A stretch of DNA of 64,000 nt from Parietaria judaica (GCA_954871525.1 OX940870.1:10075501-10139500), one strand, 5' to 3'; positions 34,301 to 46,953 are shown, numbered from the stretch's first letter. Numbers and translations are program-made. The notes: a model not told the origin generated them from the letters alone.

Positions 34301-35215
34301 AGGCTTTACCTACGTTCGGTGCTCTTTGGGGACGCGGTGTGGAGTGCCTTCCTTTTTGCAAGTTCTGTGGTGCGTTGCCAGAAGATACGAATCATGCGGT
34401 GTGGTCGTGCGTACGGGCTCAAGCTCTTTGGGAGTGTTCGTCCTTGTACAAATGGGCGGAGAAGGCGGCACCTGTTCCTTTTCGGGAACTTTTCTTGAGG
34501 TCCTTTAACGCTCTATCCACGACGGACTTGGAGCTTTTTTGCGAGATCCTCTGGGCGACATGGTCCGACCGAAACTTAAGGCTCTTCGAGAACCATGCCA
34601 AATTGCCGGAAGTGTGGATTGAGGAGATTGTGTGTTGGTTTGCTAGTTTCAAAAAATGCACTAGCGGCACGGAGAGTCCGACCTTAGTTCGACCTTCTAC
34701 ACGTCGGGGGTGGTCGGGGGCCGAAGACGGAGGGGTCAAACTCAACGTCGATGCAGCGTGGGACAAGGATACCGGACGAGCGGCATTCGGTGGGGTAGTA
34801 AGAGACAATCGAGGAAGACTCCTCAGGTTCACGGCAACATCCATGGAGAAGGTAGACTCAGTCTTATCCGCGGAATGCTTTGCGATACATCATGGCCTCC
34901 ATTTCATCCTTGAAAGGGGTTGGAGAGTGTCGGAGGTGGAAACCGATAGTTTACGTGCAACCCGACTTGTCAACGGGGGAAGTCTTAATTGTGTCCAAGG
35001 CCTAATTTTAGCGAACATTAGAAACTTGGCTAGTGTGGTTAAGTGTCGTTGGGCCCCTCATTCATGCAACGAGGCGGCGAACTTTGTAGCTCGATCTCGG
35101 ATTACGGGCCGCATCTCCGACATGTGGTCGTGTGTATGCCCGGATTGACTTGTAAGCACTATCCTTAGGGACTTAAATCTCGTTCATTAATACAAGGTTC
35201 TATTTCGTAAAAAAA
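31347..35215 (+). mobile_element. L1-type LINE, copy 2, with 14-bp target duplication
   Basis: AACACTACGTACGA occurs at 31333-31346 and again at 35216-35229, right after a short A tail, fixing both borders of the insertion. The element contains a GC-rich 5' segment (31347-32040) with no recognised domain, then the RT-zf-RVT-RNase H part of ORF2. The endonuclease is missing although the far 5' segment is present, which implies an internal deletion or a rearranged insertion. It lies 300 bp from the 3' end of the MCU gene. Confidence 0.9.
32066..35148 (+). pseudogene. LINE copy 2 ORF2 (RT and RNase H), broken
   Basis: The visible order is the pre-RT linker 'VEEHYWQQRARAD', 'LRKAPGPDGFH', motif A 'LDMSKAYN' (about 32848), '[13 protein letters not shown]', 'FADD' (about 33168), the knuckle 'CKFCG...EDTNHAVWSC' (about 34360-34410), and RNase H from 'KLNVDAAWDKDTGRAAFGG' to about 35110. 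The frame is lost near 32755 (one base missing). A TAA lies at 32878-32880 and a TGA near 33625. Further shifts occur at about 33660-33800 and 34200, with a TAG near 33999. The RNase H segment (34216-35148) is intact and retains its acidic residues. Confidence 0.87.
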
Positions 35216-35528
35216 AACACTACGTACGACGAACAATTGACTCAGAAATAAGTTTACACAAAATTTTAATTTATTTTACACTCGATCTATGTTCATAGAC
35301 TTCCAAAACCAAAGAATTAATTAATCTACAACATAACCATTAATTTAAATTAACTTGATTTGTCACCACTACCATAGATGAACTCGTTGCTCATAGTCAT
35401 ACGTCTCCCATGTATTCCGACACGCAAAACTCAAACTATTCCTCAACAGCCCTATATTTACGTTTCAATACATAAAACTACCCAAAATTCAAGAACATGC
35501 AATTTACAAAACGATAAAAAAAAAAAAG

Positions 35529-36008
35529 TCAACGATATTGACCATCCAAACCGCCGAGAGAACACCCTTCGGGCCGCGGACGGTGAAACGCGTCACGAAG
35601 GCGAGCGTACCTACCGAGATCGAAGCCGTCCGCTTCCATGAGGCGTTTCTGCTTGGCTTCGAACCGCCGCTGGAAGTAGCCGTGGAAGGTCGGCTCCGTC
35701 GAGGTGCGGAGGAAGAAGCCGTAGCCGAGAGCGAAGTGGACCGAGGTGGCGAAGAAGCAGATGGGCTCCATTACGTCCCAGCTCAGCTCCCAGAAGGTCA
35801 GCCTCATCGCCGCCATTGTTTGGAGCAGCACCAGCCCTAGGCCGCAGTAGAGCTCGCCTCTCACCTGCTCTCTCGCTCTTCGGTCGATCCTCGCCTTCTG
35901 CTTCTCCATCTCCTCCAACTCTGCTCTCCTTGGATCGCTACGCCTCTCCATTGACTCTGAGATTATCGTCTCCATTGATCTCGCCACCTATAGTCGTTGA
36001 AGCACACA

Positions 36009-36049
<41 letters not shown>

Positions 36050-36580
36050 TTACAGTACCTGCTCGGGACGGAGAAACACGACGTTTCCGAAAACGATGAC
36101 GTTTCCGGATTGATCGAGCATCTTCGCGAACTCCGCGCCTTGTTCTTCACCCTCGCAACACTCGGCGCAGATCCGCGAGAATTCCGAATACGGAATCGAG
36201 CTCTCCGGTCTCTCGCGGAGCTTCAGTTTCACTTTCTCCATCTGGGCGAGCTTCAGGATCTTCCTCGCGTCCTTCACCGACAGTTCGAACAGAGAGTCTC
36301 CCATGGCCGGTGCCGGGGGAGGACTCACGAGGCAAGCGAGGCTGGGACGATCCGACGCAATGTCGATGCCGCGAAGCGTTTCACGGATCCTCTCTCCGAT
36401 TGGCAATGACAGGAACTCCGGGACCCCGAGAGCTCGACGGTGGAGGAACCGCCGGGAACTGGCTTTGGACTCCGACCGCGAGGACAAGTATTCGCGGCGG
36501 AGCGGCACAACCGACGTCGGTGATTTAACTCCGCGACCGTCGAATATGAGACGCTTCGCGAGGAATTTACGAAGAGCCAT
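35529..36580 (-). CDS. MCU: Mitochondrial calcium uniporter (MCU) family protein
   Basis: Two exons, 36580-36059 and 35987-35529, are joined by a 71-nt GT-AG intron in phase 0 and encode 326 residues. The N-terminus is rich in Arg and Ser with few acids, as expected of a mitochondrial presequence. A matrix-domain-like region ends in 'GNVVFLRPEQ'. After a charged helix come two membrane segments around the selectivity filter WDVMEP (residues 244-249, acidic D245 and E248), the signature of the Ca2+ uniporter pore. In plants the protein forms the inner-membrane channel that takes Ca2+ into the matrix. Length and exon layout fit the plant family. Which paralogue it is cannot be told. Start and stop look intact. 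Confidence 0.93.
36012..36046. repeat. (GA)n microsatellite within the MCU intron
   Basis: About 17 GA repeats fill half of the 71-nt intron. On the coding strand this is a CT tract lying before the acceptor, so repeat length could affect the pyrimidine tract. Confidence 0.9.
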
Positions 36581-36665
36581 TGTTAAGATTGTTGAGCTTG
36601 ATTGAGAGAAAATGGAGGATTTTCTTTTGTATGGATTGTTGAATGAAAATGGTATGAAGAATTTG

Positions 36666-36673
36666 TTTATATA
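36666..36673 (-). promoter_or_regulatory. TATA box of the MCU gene
   Basis: TATATAAA on the minus strand lies about 86 bp upstream of the MCU start codon, a normal distance for a plant core promoter with a short leader. Confidence 0.5.
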
Positions 36674-36679
36674 ACGTTA

Positions 36680-37909
36680 CGTTGGTGACATAAAACTATA
36701 GGGATAGACTAGAATCTCCATAACTATATGCGTTTTATTTATGATTTTTTAATATATATTTTTATATCATATATACATTAGGAAAGAGAATATTACGTAA
36801 GTTTCCTTTTTTTTATATATTTATTTTATTGGTTAGGAAAATGAATTAATGGTTTAATTTTGAGACATTGATTTACATTTTCCAATTTAATTAAGTCTAG
36901 TTATAGTTTCTAAATGATAATATTGTACTTGAATTGGGTAAGGCAAGGGAAACTTATCTAAATGTAATTAATGGAATATAATCCAGTAAGAGTAGAAAGA
37001 TAAGAGCAAGTAATTAATGCATAGCAATGAAAATATAATTTTTATTGTCATAATAGGTGGAAATTTAATCGTAAGAGAAGAGAACAAAGTTGTAACAGTT
37101 GAGGTGTGATTTTTAATAATAAAAAATGTTCACATTAGATAAATTGAGAATCGCTAATTTTTTTAAAAAAAGACATATTAATAAAAATTATTAATTCAAT
37201 AAATATTTACAAAATGTAAAAAGAAAAAAAAATCGAGCGATATTGGATATAATGTGATAAGTTCAAGTGATATTATTTACTATTTTTTTAGCAATGGAGT
37301 TTAAGTATATTGATATATAGATCATACTATTATACACACTAGATAATACAACACTCAATTTGTCCTTAATTAGCATCACATTATTATTTTCATCTATACC
37401 AAGTGTATCATTGATATGCATGGCGCGAAACTTTGTGCACGTGGCATCGTCTCCAGTGATGACATTGTTGCTTTTGCGTTGGCTAATATATACGATTGAT
37501 TGGTGTGTAGACATCATCATCATTAGGATAATCACAGCGTATAAGAGGTCCATTAAGTTCAATATAATGAAATACTAGTTTATAATTAACTTATCTAAGT
37601 GTTTCATTAATTTATGAGAAGCACTGTTTCCGAATAATATAATTGAGATATTTGAGGTCAAGCAATAAACCTTTGCTCTGGAAATGTTTTACACGCATGT
37701 AACACATAATACAAATCGAGCAATAATTGATATGTATATATATATATATATATATTTCAGTTTATATTGGCGCATCAAAGGGAAGAATTAGATTCTTGAA
37801 ACATGAGAAGAACATAAACATATCCACACGACACGTCACGCTACGTAACCAGGAATCGGAGCAGACCAACTGTACAAGAACTAAACAATCCCCACAAATT
37901 GGGAAGATT

Positions 37910-37946
<37 letters not shown>

Positions 37947-38583
37947 TATTTTAGAATAAATACATTAGATTCTCTATTTATGGTTTAATTGAAGAGACTT
38001 TAATTGAATACCATGTACACTTCTATTCTTTTCTATATAAACACGTACTAGGCGCGCACTTCGTCTTCTTCATATCTTTGTTGATGAAAATTTATGCTTT
38101 AAATTAAAGCATTTAATATATTTTTAAGAAAAATATATAAAATAATAATAATGTGTGTCTTAGTATCTTACATGTATAAGCTATGATGTATCACACGGTT
38201 CTACCTTTCTATTTTATATAAACACATCCCACACGCGTATTGCGTTTTGATTGAGTTTTGTTCTTCTTCATATCTTTTATTAAAATTATTTTATGTTTCA
38301 AATTCAAGTATTTAATATATTTTTTGTTAAAATATTAAAAAAATAATTTGTGTCTTATATCTGTAAGCTATGAATATTTAGAGTTCTACCTTAAAATAAA
38401 TTGACAACGAAGAGAGTATTCTTTTAAACCGTGCCAAGTTTTCATATAGGATTTAACAAGTTTTCTCAAGATTATGGCTCTTTTGAGCTTATTCATCTTA
38501 GACCGATTTCTATTTTATATATAACGATGCTCACTTGAGTTCATAAACTCTGACACCACGTGAAGTATCATGGAATTCCAACT
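36680..38583. other. AT-rich intergenic DNA with TA microsatellites
   Basis: (TA)n tracts lie at about 37734-37756 and 37915-37940. No gene is supported. The short open frames at 37263-37954 have no motif. Confidence 0.6.
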
Positions 38584-38592
38584 TAAAATCAA

Positions 38593-39377
38593 GGGTTAAT
38601 TGCGGTAATAATGCACAAACTTTGGTCAAGAGGGGTTTTAGGTCCTCAACCTTTCAAAGTGTGGGCAAAAATACACAACCTTTGTTAAATGTAAAATCCG
38701 TTGGTCCTTTCGTTAAGGATGTTAAATTATGCTGATGTGGCATCGTTAAACTGCCAAATGGACTGCCAACTTGTAATATTAATTGTATAATTTAATTAAT
38801 AAGAATAAATTAAATCATATTTTAATTATAATTAAAAAACTAATACTTTAAATTAAATAAATAATTTATACTCCCCCTAAAAATCTAACAGGCTCTTCGT
38901 CAAACATGAATAAAATTTTTGAAAACGACGAATTATTAAACACGACAAAAATTTGCAAAGATTACATAACGACAGTTTATTAGAACCGACTAAAATTTTA
39001 AAAAAATGACTGATTATTAAAAACAATTGTAACTAAACGACATAGTAAATATGTGAATAATATTGAAGCACGAGTTCAAAAATTAGAACTACGTTTTAAA
39101 TAAGTATTGCTCGTTAATTTAAATTTTTAATTTATTTTTGAATCATAATTAAAATATTATTTTAATTTATTCTTATTTATTAGGTTATGTAATTAATGAA
39201 TTGACAATCCATTTGGCAGTTTAACGATGTCAAATCAGTATAAGTTAACATCCCTAACGGAAGGAACAACGGATTTTACATTCAACAAACGTTGTGTATT
39301 TTTGCCCACACTTTGAAAGGTTGGGGACCTAAAACCCCTCTTGACCAAATGTTATGCATTATTGCCGCAATTAACCC
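38593..39377. mobile_element. 785-bp Mutator-type MITE
   Basis: It has long terminal inverted repeats of about 190 bp that start GGGTTAATTGCGG. They share many blocks, for example GGTCAAGAGGGGTTTTAGG and CAACCTTTCAAAGTGTGGG. A perfect 9-bp duplication TAAAATCAA flanks it at 38584-38592 and 39378-39386, the Mutator signature. The core is AT-rich and non-coding. Confidence 0.92.
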
Positions 39378-39386
39378 TAAAATCAA

Positions 39387-40479
39387 TTAGTAATGATAAG
39401 AGTAACTTATAACTTTTTTAACCCATGCTAAATCTTCATACATTTTCATATTTTCATGTATGACTTAACATAAGCAACACAAAATCAATAGAAACACGGT
39501 GCAGAATCGATAATAATAAAAAAGAAAGCTTATTATAATACTAATACATTTAATACACTCATAACAAATATATTGAAACACAATAAAGCTATTATCAACA
39601 TTTCAGGTACCAAATTTACAGCATAATAGTTATTATTAATATATACTTTTTTCTTTCTAGAACTAAATTCTAGATTTTTAAAGTTTCTACTATTTCCCCC
39701 CTAACTTATAATATGTGGAAATTGCATAAAATATCAGATTATTTTTAATCAATATATTAGAATTAAAATACTGCTACGTAAGCCCACTAAATGTTTAATG
39801 GTGTAGCCATTTTGGTGACAATTACTTTTCCTACGAGGTCCACTCATCCACTTCATATTTCATTTTCTAAGTCATCTTTTTTTCTTTTTTCTTTTTTTTG
39901 GTCGAATTTTCCAAGCTATCTTGATTGAACGATTAAAAGAGTGACGCAGAAATTATATGAACATAAAGTAAGAAAATTATGATTCGAAAAATCCAACCAC
40001 ATCGGTTGTGACACCTCTAAAAATAGTGTGCCTGTTTTTAAGTATAAAAACAATATCTATGTGGTGCGTATATATTATATTATAAGTGGATTATAATTAT
40101 TAACTTAACTCTAATTATTTTTTTTAATAGATGGTAGTGATGGGAGTAGAGAAAATGAGAAATGATGTGGAAGAAGTGGTGGCCATGAGGATCACATAGA
40201 TGATGACGCATTTATTTTAAGCATATAGTTTAATGCTCATAATCAATATTTATAAGAATTATTAAATAAAAAAGGTCTAAATAATAGATTACTAGGACGA
40301 TCACTTCTACGGAATTTATTAATAATATAATCTTCATGCAGAATGACAAGGATATGTGTATTAATGTCAGCCTCCACTTAATTTACTGTAGGAATAATGT
40401 TGGTTCATTTTTTGGACTAACGATATGTACGTGAAATTTTGACATGTATCGCTTAATTAGGCGCAATATATTATATCCA
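39387..40479. other. Intergenic, no gene
   Basis: This is AT-rich DNA with no coding sequence or element boundary that I can support. Confidence 0.6.
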
Positions 40480-40488
40480 TATTTTTAT

Positions 40489-40862
40489 GGGTAAATTTCG
40501 TTTTTATATTTTTAACTTTTATTTTTAGAGAAATTATAACCTCAAGTTTTAAGAATAGTTAAAGTATATCCTCAAAATTTTAATTTAATTTTTTTATACG
40601 CTTTCTATAAAATCTAACTACTAAAAACTCAAACTTATCCCTCATTAAGAATTTCTAAATTTTATATTTCATCTAATTCAATTTTCACCAAAATATACCT
40701 TCTATTTCGTGTGTGACTTTTTAATTCTTTAAATAATTAATTAAAAAGATACGAGGACGAATGATAAAATTATCACATACACACTAAGGGTATATTTTAA
40801 CTATTTTAAAATTTGAGGGTATATTGTAGCCAAAAATAAAAGTTGAGGTTATAGAATGTCCC
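40489..40862. mobile_element. 374-bp Mutator-type MITE
   Basis: The left end (GGGTAAATTTCG, then AACTTTTATTTTTAG and TATAACCTCAA) and the reverse complement of the right end (GGGACATTCTATAACC, AACTTTTATTTTTGG, ATATACCCTCAA) form imperfect inverted repeats of about 75 bp. The perfect 9-bp duplication TATTTTTAT lies at 40480-40488 and 40863-40871. Confidence 0.87.
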
Positions 40863-41079
40863 TATTTTTATTATCAATTTATCGTCTGGAAGTTGCATTA
40901 TTAGTTCGGGTAGTGGTTGGTTTTGTGGACTATGATTTGATTAGTAATGGATAATTAACACAAATATAAATGTTGGGAATTATTTTGACGATAATCTCAT
41001 TTGCTACACGTTTTTGTTTTAAAATTAGTATAATTTTTTATGCCGAAAAATAGATAAAACATTGTAGCGGGCTATGTTT

Positions 41080-41600
41080 CGATATTGGCCCAGGCCCATC
41101 GTCGTTTGTTGATTTTTTTGGGCTTGAAGTTTGATTCACTGTTCTTTTCGACACGAGACTTTCATTTGTTGGGTAGTCTGGGACCGGGTCCTCCGACCTA
41201 TTACCACAGAAAATTCAGGACCTTCGCCTAAGCATCAGATCAAACTTGGAATTTGGATTGATGACCACTAAGAACAGGGGATTGATAATATATGATGTCA
41301 GACTCTGTATCCATTTTTCAGGGATCATGTAATCACGCAGTTCAAAGTAGGCTATAAGAGACGTGTACCTGAGCTTGCCTGAGAAGGCCGTGAGCTGATT
41401 GCAGAGAAGAAGAGAAGAAAGTCGGTCGACACTCGGACCTTGATTCTTATACTATGGGGAGTTGGGGATTCCTCCTATGCCTCAGCTCTAGCCTGCTACT
41501 CCGCCTTCGCCTTTGGAGAAGAAAACTGAACTTTAAGGCGAAACGGAGGGGCGCCTCTATTTATCGCTCCGACTCTTAACATTAGTCGGGTATTTAAGTC
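41080..41600 (-). mobile_element. Possible LTR fragment
   Basis: This is a less AT-rich island. On the minus strand GATAAATAGAGGCGCC (near 41551-41566) looks like an LTR TATA region and is followed by a pyrimidine-rich leader. Ends and target duplication were not found, so the assignment is weak. Confidence 0.3.
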
Positions 41601-41759
41601 GGGAAAGTGAAAGACGGAAAACATAATTTGTATAGGTATAAAGAGCACTTGAATAAGGTGAGACGAGATACCATTTGATTGCAATGAACTTCTTTTTTAT
41701 AGGAGGGTCGGGGGGCATAATAATAATTAGAAATTGCACGAAATAGTCCTTGCGCGCCT

Positions 41760-41886
41760 TCTAGGGTGGGTTTTTCGTCCCCGAGGGTTCGTTTAACAAA
41801 ACAATTATATATTATTATAAAATTAAGCGCGCTCTCGCGGGTGAGGTTTTCATCCCCGAGGATTCGCTTCACAAAACAATTATATA
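41760..41886. repeat. 75-bp imperfect tandem duplication
   Basis: A unit with TCCCCGAGG and ACAAAACAATTATATATT occurs twice with a 75-bp period (CCCC at 41779 and 41854). No function is apparent. Confidence 0.7.
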
Positions 41887-44146
41887 TTTTAATAAAAATA
41901 ATTTTTATTTTTTATGTTTAAGCCTCTCAGTTTTGATATTTAACCTCCGGAAAGCACTTTTAAGTTGGAATTGAATTGTATTAAATTAAGAAGGGTATAT
42001 GTTCTTATTTAATTAGTTGTTTTTTGAATCCCCAAAACACCCACGACAGTAATGATCCGGATTATACTGAACACAAAATATACATGTGTAATCGACCAGT
42101 AAATATTTATTTGCATTGGGCACTATTCTGTAATAATATGCCTTATATAGATATAATAATAAGTTTAATTGTAATAGTACATTTAGAGTAGTACTAAGTA
42201 CTTACGAATTAAATTACTACTCAAACAAATTAATAATTTTATTTAAACTATAATTTTAGTCAATCTCGATTAATATTATTGTAATAAAATAAATTAATAA
42301 TTACAACTTCAATCGTCTTTTATTCTCCAAGAAGCAAGAGTGATGTCCAACATCAACAACGTCATCTTCTAGAGATTAACTTTCCCTATACCTTGCAATG
42401 CGTTCCGAATCAGAAGCACTAAGAATATATTAAACGATAAAAAATATCATATAATTACATATATATATATATAATTAAATGATATACTAAGAATTATACA
42501 TATATGTGAGTAAGCAAGTGAATGACATGAGTGGGATTATTAAGAGTTAAGCAGTTTGATTGGATAGGCTTACTTGGCAGTGTAGACGCAATTCTCTTAC
42601 GAGAATCAGCTGCTGATTCTTCAACTCTCATGTTTATAATATTCCAACGTATAATAATAAATGTTGCATTTGATTTGTATTTTCGTACAACTTGCATAAA
42701 GATTCGTATGTCATCTGTGTTATTTGTCTTTTCAGTACAACCTTTATAAATTAATATTATTGGAACCAGCAACAAATATTATCTTATCGAATTATTAATT
42801 AACATATAAATTAATAACTTATTAATTTATATTTAATGAAAAAAAAATAATCATCTATAATTATATAAACATCTTTACTAACAAAAAATTATTTCAATTT
42901 ATTATATCGAAAATATTAATGTATTAATATTAACAATATCAAGAGAGACTATTATGATTTAAAAATATTTTATAAGAGTACCAGTGTCGGAAATATTAAA
43001 GAACCCAATGATATTAAAGATGAAGTTGAAGAAGACATCAATTTCAAGAAGAAATAAATTATTATAGAATAATATTTTAAGAAGACTACATGATTAGTGA
43101 TGTAGTATTATCTTTTTATTTAATGTGATTTCATAGTTATTTATTTATATTTTATTTATAGTGATTTTATAATTATATGTAATTCAAGAATGTCTCTTTA
43201 CACAACTTTAAATCTGCAAAAAAAATAATGACAAGCTGACAATCCAATCTCTAAGTTAAAAATGAGATTTAATGAAAATACCTCCAAGCAACTGATCATC
43301 GGACTGGATGATATCTTGCCGTCGCGACGTCATTGGGAGGTGAGTCGATCGGTGGTCGTCGGAACTCGGATGATTGGATCTCATCCAATCCGCTGAGTCT
43401 GGGGAGTCGCTTAGTTGTTGTCGATCGCCGAGGAGATGGAGTGGTTAGATATGAACTACAACTGAAGAAAGAAGAAGGATAAGCATCCAATTGGAGAGAG
43501 AGATCAACGTCCTAACCTAATCTGCACTGCCGACTGAAGAAACTGAAGCGAGGGTGAGTGAAGAGGAAAACGGCTTTTGAGAGAGCACCTGAAAAGGCAC
43601 GGTCAATAAAAGGTCATTTACAGGACAAAATGGTGGCATTCGTTGTATGTACTCAAAGTCTGATATTGAAATAAATAACAAAATGTAGTAGAAAATCATT
43701 GCAATTAATGGTCTCGTATGAAAGTTTAAAAAAAATTATAAAATCTGGAAAATTTAGAATTTGAGGATTCTCCCATCCTTGGCTTTTTAAGCTTTGACTT
43801 TATTGTAGCAAGATTTTCCTTTTATATATATATAGATTTTTTATATTGAATTATTAATTTATATATCACTTGGGACCTTTATACTTTCTAAAAAATTTAT
43901 TATCTTATAAATTTAGCGAATTATTAATTTAGCTAGTTAGGCCCGAGTCGGGACCGGACAAAAATATTATTTAATCGCGACATTAATTTATCGAGTATTA
44001 ATTTATAGAGGTTCTACTGAATATATAAATTTGGATATAAAAATTCTGAAGAAATCGATACATTCTTAATTTTTTGTAAAATACATATAAAAATACTATA
44101 TTCTCCAAACTCCAGCGAAAAAAATAAAATTCCAAAGAGATCATTG
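41887..44146. other. Intergenic with a coding-like island at 43290-43600
   Basis: Most of this is AT-rich. The island at about 43290-43600 is GC-richer. On the minus strand it looks like a leader plus first exon, with a CT-rich tract, an open frame 43490-43296 rich in Ser, Pro and Arg, and a possible donor GGAGGTATTTT near 43281. I do not recognise the protein. It could be a truncated gene or a captured exon. Confidence 0.4.
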
Positions 44147-44639
44147 TGGTGCCAAGTGGGCCGGAACGGGCCGACCCGACCATCTACCCGTTCAGCTCGC
44201 ATGTTAAACATGGCGGGCTTGACGTGCCCCGTTCATTGTGCGGGGCGGGGCGGGTTTCGAAAAATCCATCAAGGGCTACCCTGGCCCATGAACCCGAACA
44301 GACAATGTCACGGGGCGGGACGGACTTTTACGAGTCAAATTTAGTGGACTTTTACAGGTCAAATTTATTGGGCTTTTTAGAAAACATAATGGGTTGGGTC
44401 TTTACGGAGAGCGATACGTTTTTAAGAAACCATTTTATTAAGAATTTTACAAGATATCATGGGCCTTTAATGAGCAATAATACCTCTATTTTTATTTATT
44501 ATTTGTATTTGCTCAATGTTCAAATATTTATTTTGAAAGTCGAGTAATATAAATGTAAATATAATCAATCGCATATTTAGAAATTCAATGTTCAACATAG
44601 TCTTTAAACATTCAAAAATAAGAGTCGGATCCAAGGTCG

Positions 44640-46035
44640 GGCTGCGTGTTAGACCCGCTGAATACCTAGATAATTGAATGCTGAGTCAACGCGGGTTCAC
44701 TAATGATCGTCAAAGTTGGAGGCGAATCCGTCGTCTTGGATGAGTCTCTGGGCTTTCCTTGGCGATCCTCGGCGAACTTCCCTCGTGGGGGCAAAGTGTG
44801 TATCACGGCGAAGCTCCTCGTCGAACTTCCCTCGTGGTGGCGAAGTTCGTATCACGGCGAAGCTCTTCGTCGAACTTCTCTCATGGTGGTGAAGTCCGTA
44901 TCACGGAGAAGCTCCTCGTCTGGGCGAGTCCTTGTCTTGGTGAAGCTCCTAGTTTAGGTGGAGTCCTTGTCTTGGTGAAGCTCATTCGGCGAGGGAAGAC
45001 CTGCAAAAAAGGGTAGATTAGGCCCGTGCCCCGTGAATTATGGTTGGGCGAGGCTGACTACGTATCTTAGTTTAAGAGAATCTGGTCCCACGTAGTTCAA
45101 GGTTAGTTATAAACGGTGGGTGACTGACAATATGGTTTGACTCGTCAGAATTGCCGATGTTGGCGGCCCGGGGGTGACCCTTGGCCAGGTAGCCGGGTAT
45201 TACTGACGTGAAATGTTCTTTCTCGACCCCGTCAGTGTAGGCGAGCTCGCTGTGACGAGGGTCTTATCTCGACGAGGGATGCTCCTTCTTTGTCGACCTC
45301 GCGGGTGTTGGCAAACTTGACCACCTGACGAGGGATGCCTTCTTTGACTCGTTGAACAACTTCTCTTGTCGATACTGAGACTCTTCTTCTAGAACGATCT
45401 CGTCTCTTATTCAAGTCCTTCCTCGAATAAGAGTGGACAAATTTTTTTAGAGAGAGAAAGCTAAATAGAGAAATTCTGGAAAAAGCTGTGAGTGGGTGTG
45501 GAAATGAGAAGGGGAAGGCTCCTATTTATAGGAAAACCAATTCTCTGAAATTGCACATCAGGGGCCTGCGAAATTCTCTCCTACATGGAAGGGGTTTGTC
45601 GCGGATCCTAGCCTTGTCGGCGGGCTTGTCGGTGCTTCTTGATTCTTCCTCGATGTCTTTAGGTTGTCCATGAGTTCGTACGTTAAATCCGGGGGAATCT
45701 GGAGGATTTTTCGGGGATCTTCGTGAGCTCGGATCTCCTTGTCGTGTGAAATAATTGTAAGCTATTCCTCCGTCAAGCTGTGATGCAGATGCTTGTCAGA
45801 CCAAGGTCTTTGTCAGGTCATGGTACCTCGTCGGCTTCGTCGGCCATGGTACCTCGTCGGCTTCGTCGGGGACTTCGTCTTCTTTGTCATTTTGACTCCG
45901 GGCCTCGCCAATGTCTTAGTTCGTCGGCCTCTGGTCTTGGACTTCGCTGGTAGGCTTTGACTTTTGTTTGTGGGCTTTGACTATTTGCCTAAAGGGGCCC
46001 AATTTTTTATATGTTACGAAAAATGCATATAACAA
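44640..46035 (-). mobile_element. LTR-like sequence (possible solo LTR)
   Basis: This is a GC-richer block of about 1.4 kb. On the minus strand CCTATAAATAGGAGCC (near 45526-45541) resembles an LTR core promoter. The outer sequences TGTTAG (44648) and ATAACA (about 46034) could be the ends, but no 5-bp duplication matches. It contains three 48-bp tandem units at about 44771-44920 and a 27-bp duplication near 45820-45875. It has no coding domain. Confidence 0.4.
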
Positions 46036-46737
46036 GATACACACTCCGTATATTAGAATTGATGAACGTTGAATTGACTCGTGAATTTTAAGTTGTAGAG
46101 GTTAAATAGTGAATATGAAAGTAATATGTGAATAATAAAATGAGAATATGTGATTTTTAAATAAATCATTGAATATAAAATTACAATAGTGATTTATGAA
46201 AGTGGCTAGTAATTATAAATTGTAATGTTGAAACTAGTAAATTAAGAAATTATGTTTTATACATGAAATCGCTCTATGTTGTAATTTATTAATTCATTTT
46301 CAAACTAAAATTAAAAGGGCTTATTAGCAAAATACTCAATTAGGGTGAAACTTTTTTAAAATATACTCAAAAGTTTCCTATAATTAAAGAAACACTCAAT
46401 TGGTCTTTTATAGACAATTATACCCTCACTTCTAATTTCATTCTTCGATCACGTCTTCTCTCCTTCTTCTTCTTTCTCTTCCTTCTTCTTCTTTTTCAAC
46501 CAGCGATTGATTTGGTTCTCATCTCCTTCGATTTGGATTTCATCTTCACCTGCAACCACAAATTTCGTTTTCATCTCCTTTAATTTCGATTTGATCTTCA
46601 CCTGCAACCACAACCATTGGAGACGAGCTTCACGGTCTGAGGGAGGTTTCGGCTGGGAAGGATCGTTCGGAGAGATCTACTAGACTTGTTGCTTGAATTT
46701 CAGCTAGTTGTTCGTTTTGATTCTTGCACAAAGATTT

Positions 46738-46795
46738 ACATGATCGATCACGTGCTGGAGCGGGAGTTCCCCGACAATGAGCAGAACGAAGGTTC
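46738..46795 (+). other. Exon-like fragment of unknown origin in the Pack-MULE
   Basis: An open stretch 'MIDHVLEREFPDNEQNEG' is followed at once by GGTTCG, then T-rich intron-like DNA. I do not recognise the source gene. It may belong to the same captured locus as the H2A piece or be a separate capture. Confidence 0.3.
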
Positions 46796-46953
46796 GTACT
46801 CTGTTGCCATAGGTTTCTGCAATTGCGATTTCCTTTGGTTTCTGGTATTGTTCGGATGCTCTTGGATTCAGAATTGCGTTTTGGTGAAGATTTTGGTAAA
46901 ATTGAGCTCATGAGCTGCAGATTTTGTGTTTGAAACTCCTTGTCATTGCAACC

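Noticed and set aside
42602..42620. 19-nt palindrome AGAATCAGC/T/GCTGATTCT
   Set aside because: It is short and isolated, with no repeat or gene context to support a function.
44648..46035. Calling the LTR-like block a confirmed solo LTR
   Set aside because: TGTTA and TAACA edges exist but the 5 bp on each side do not match, so the borders are not supported.
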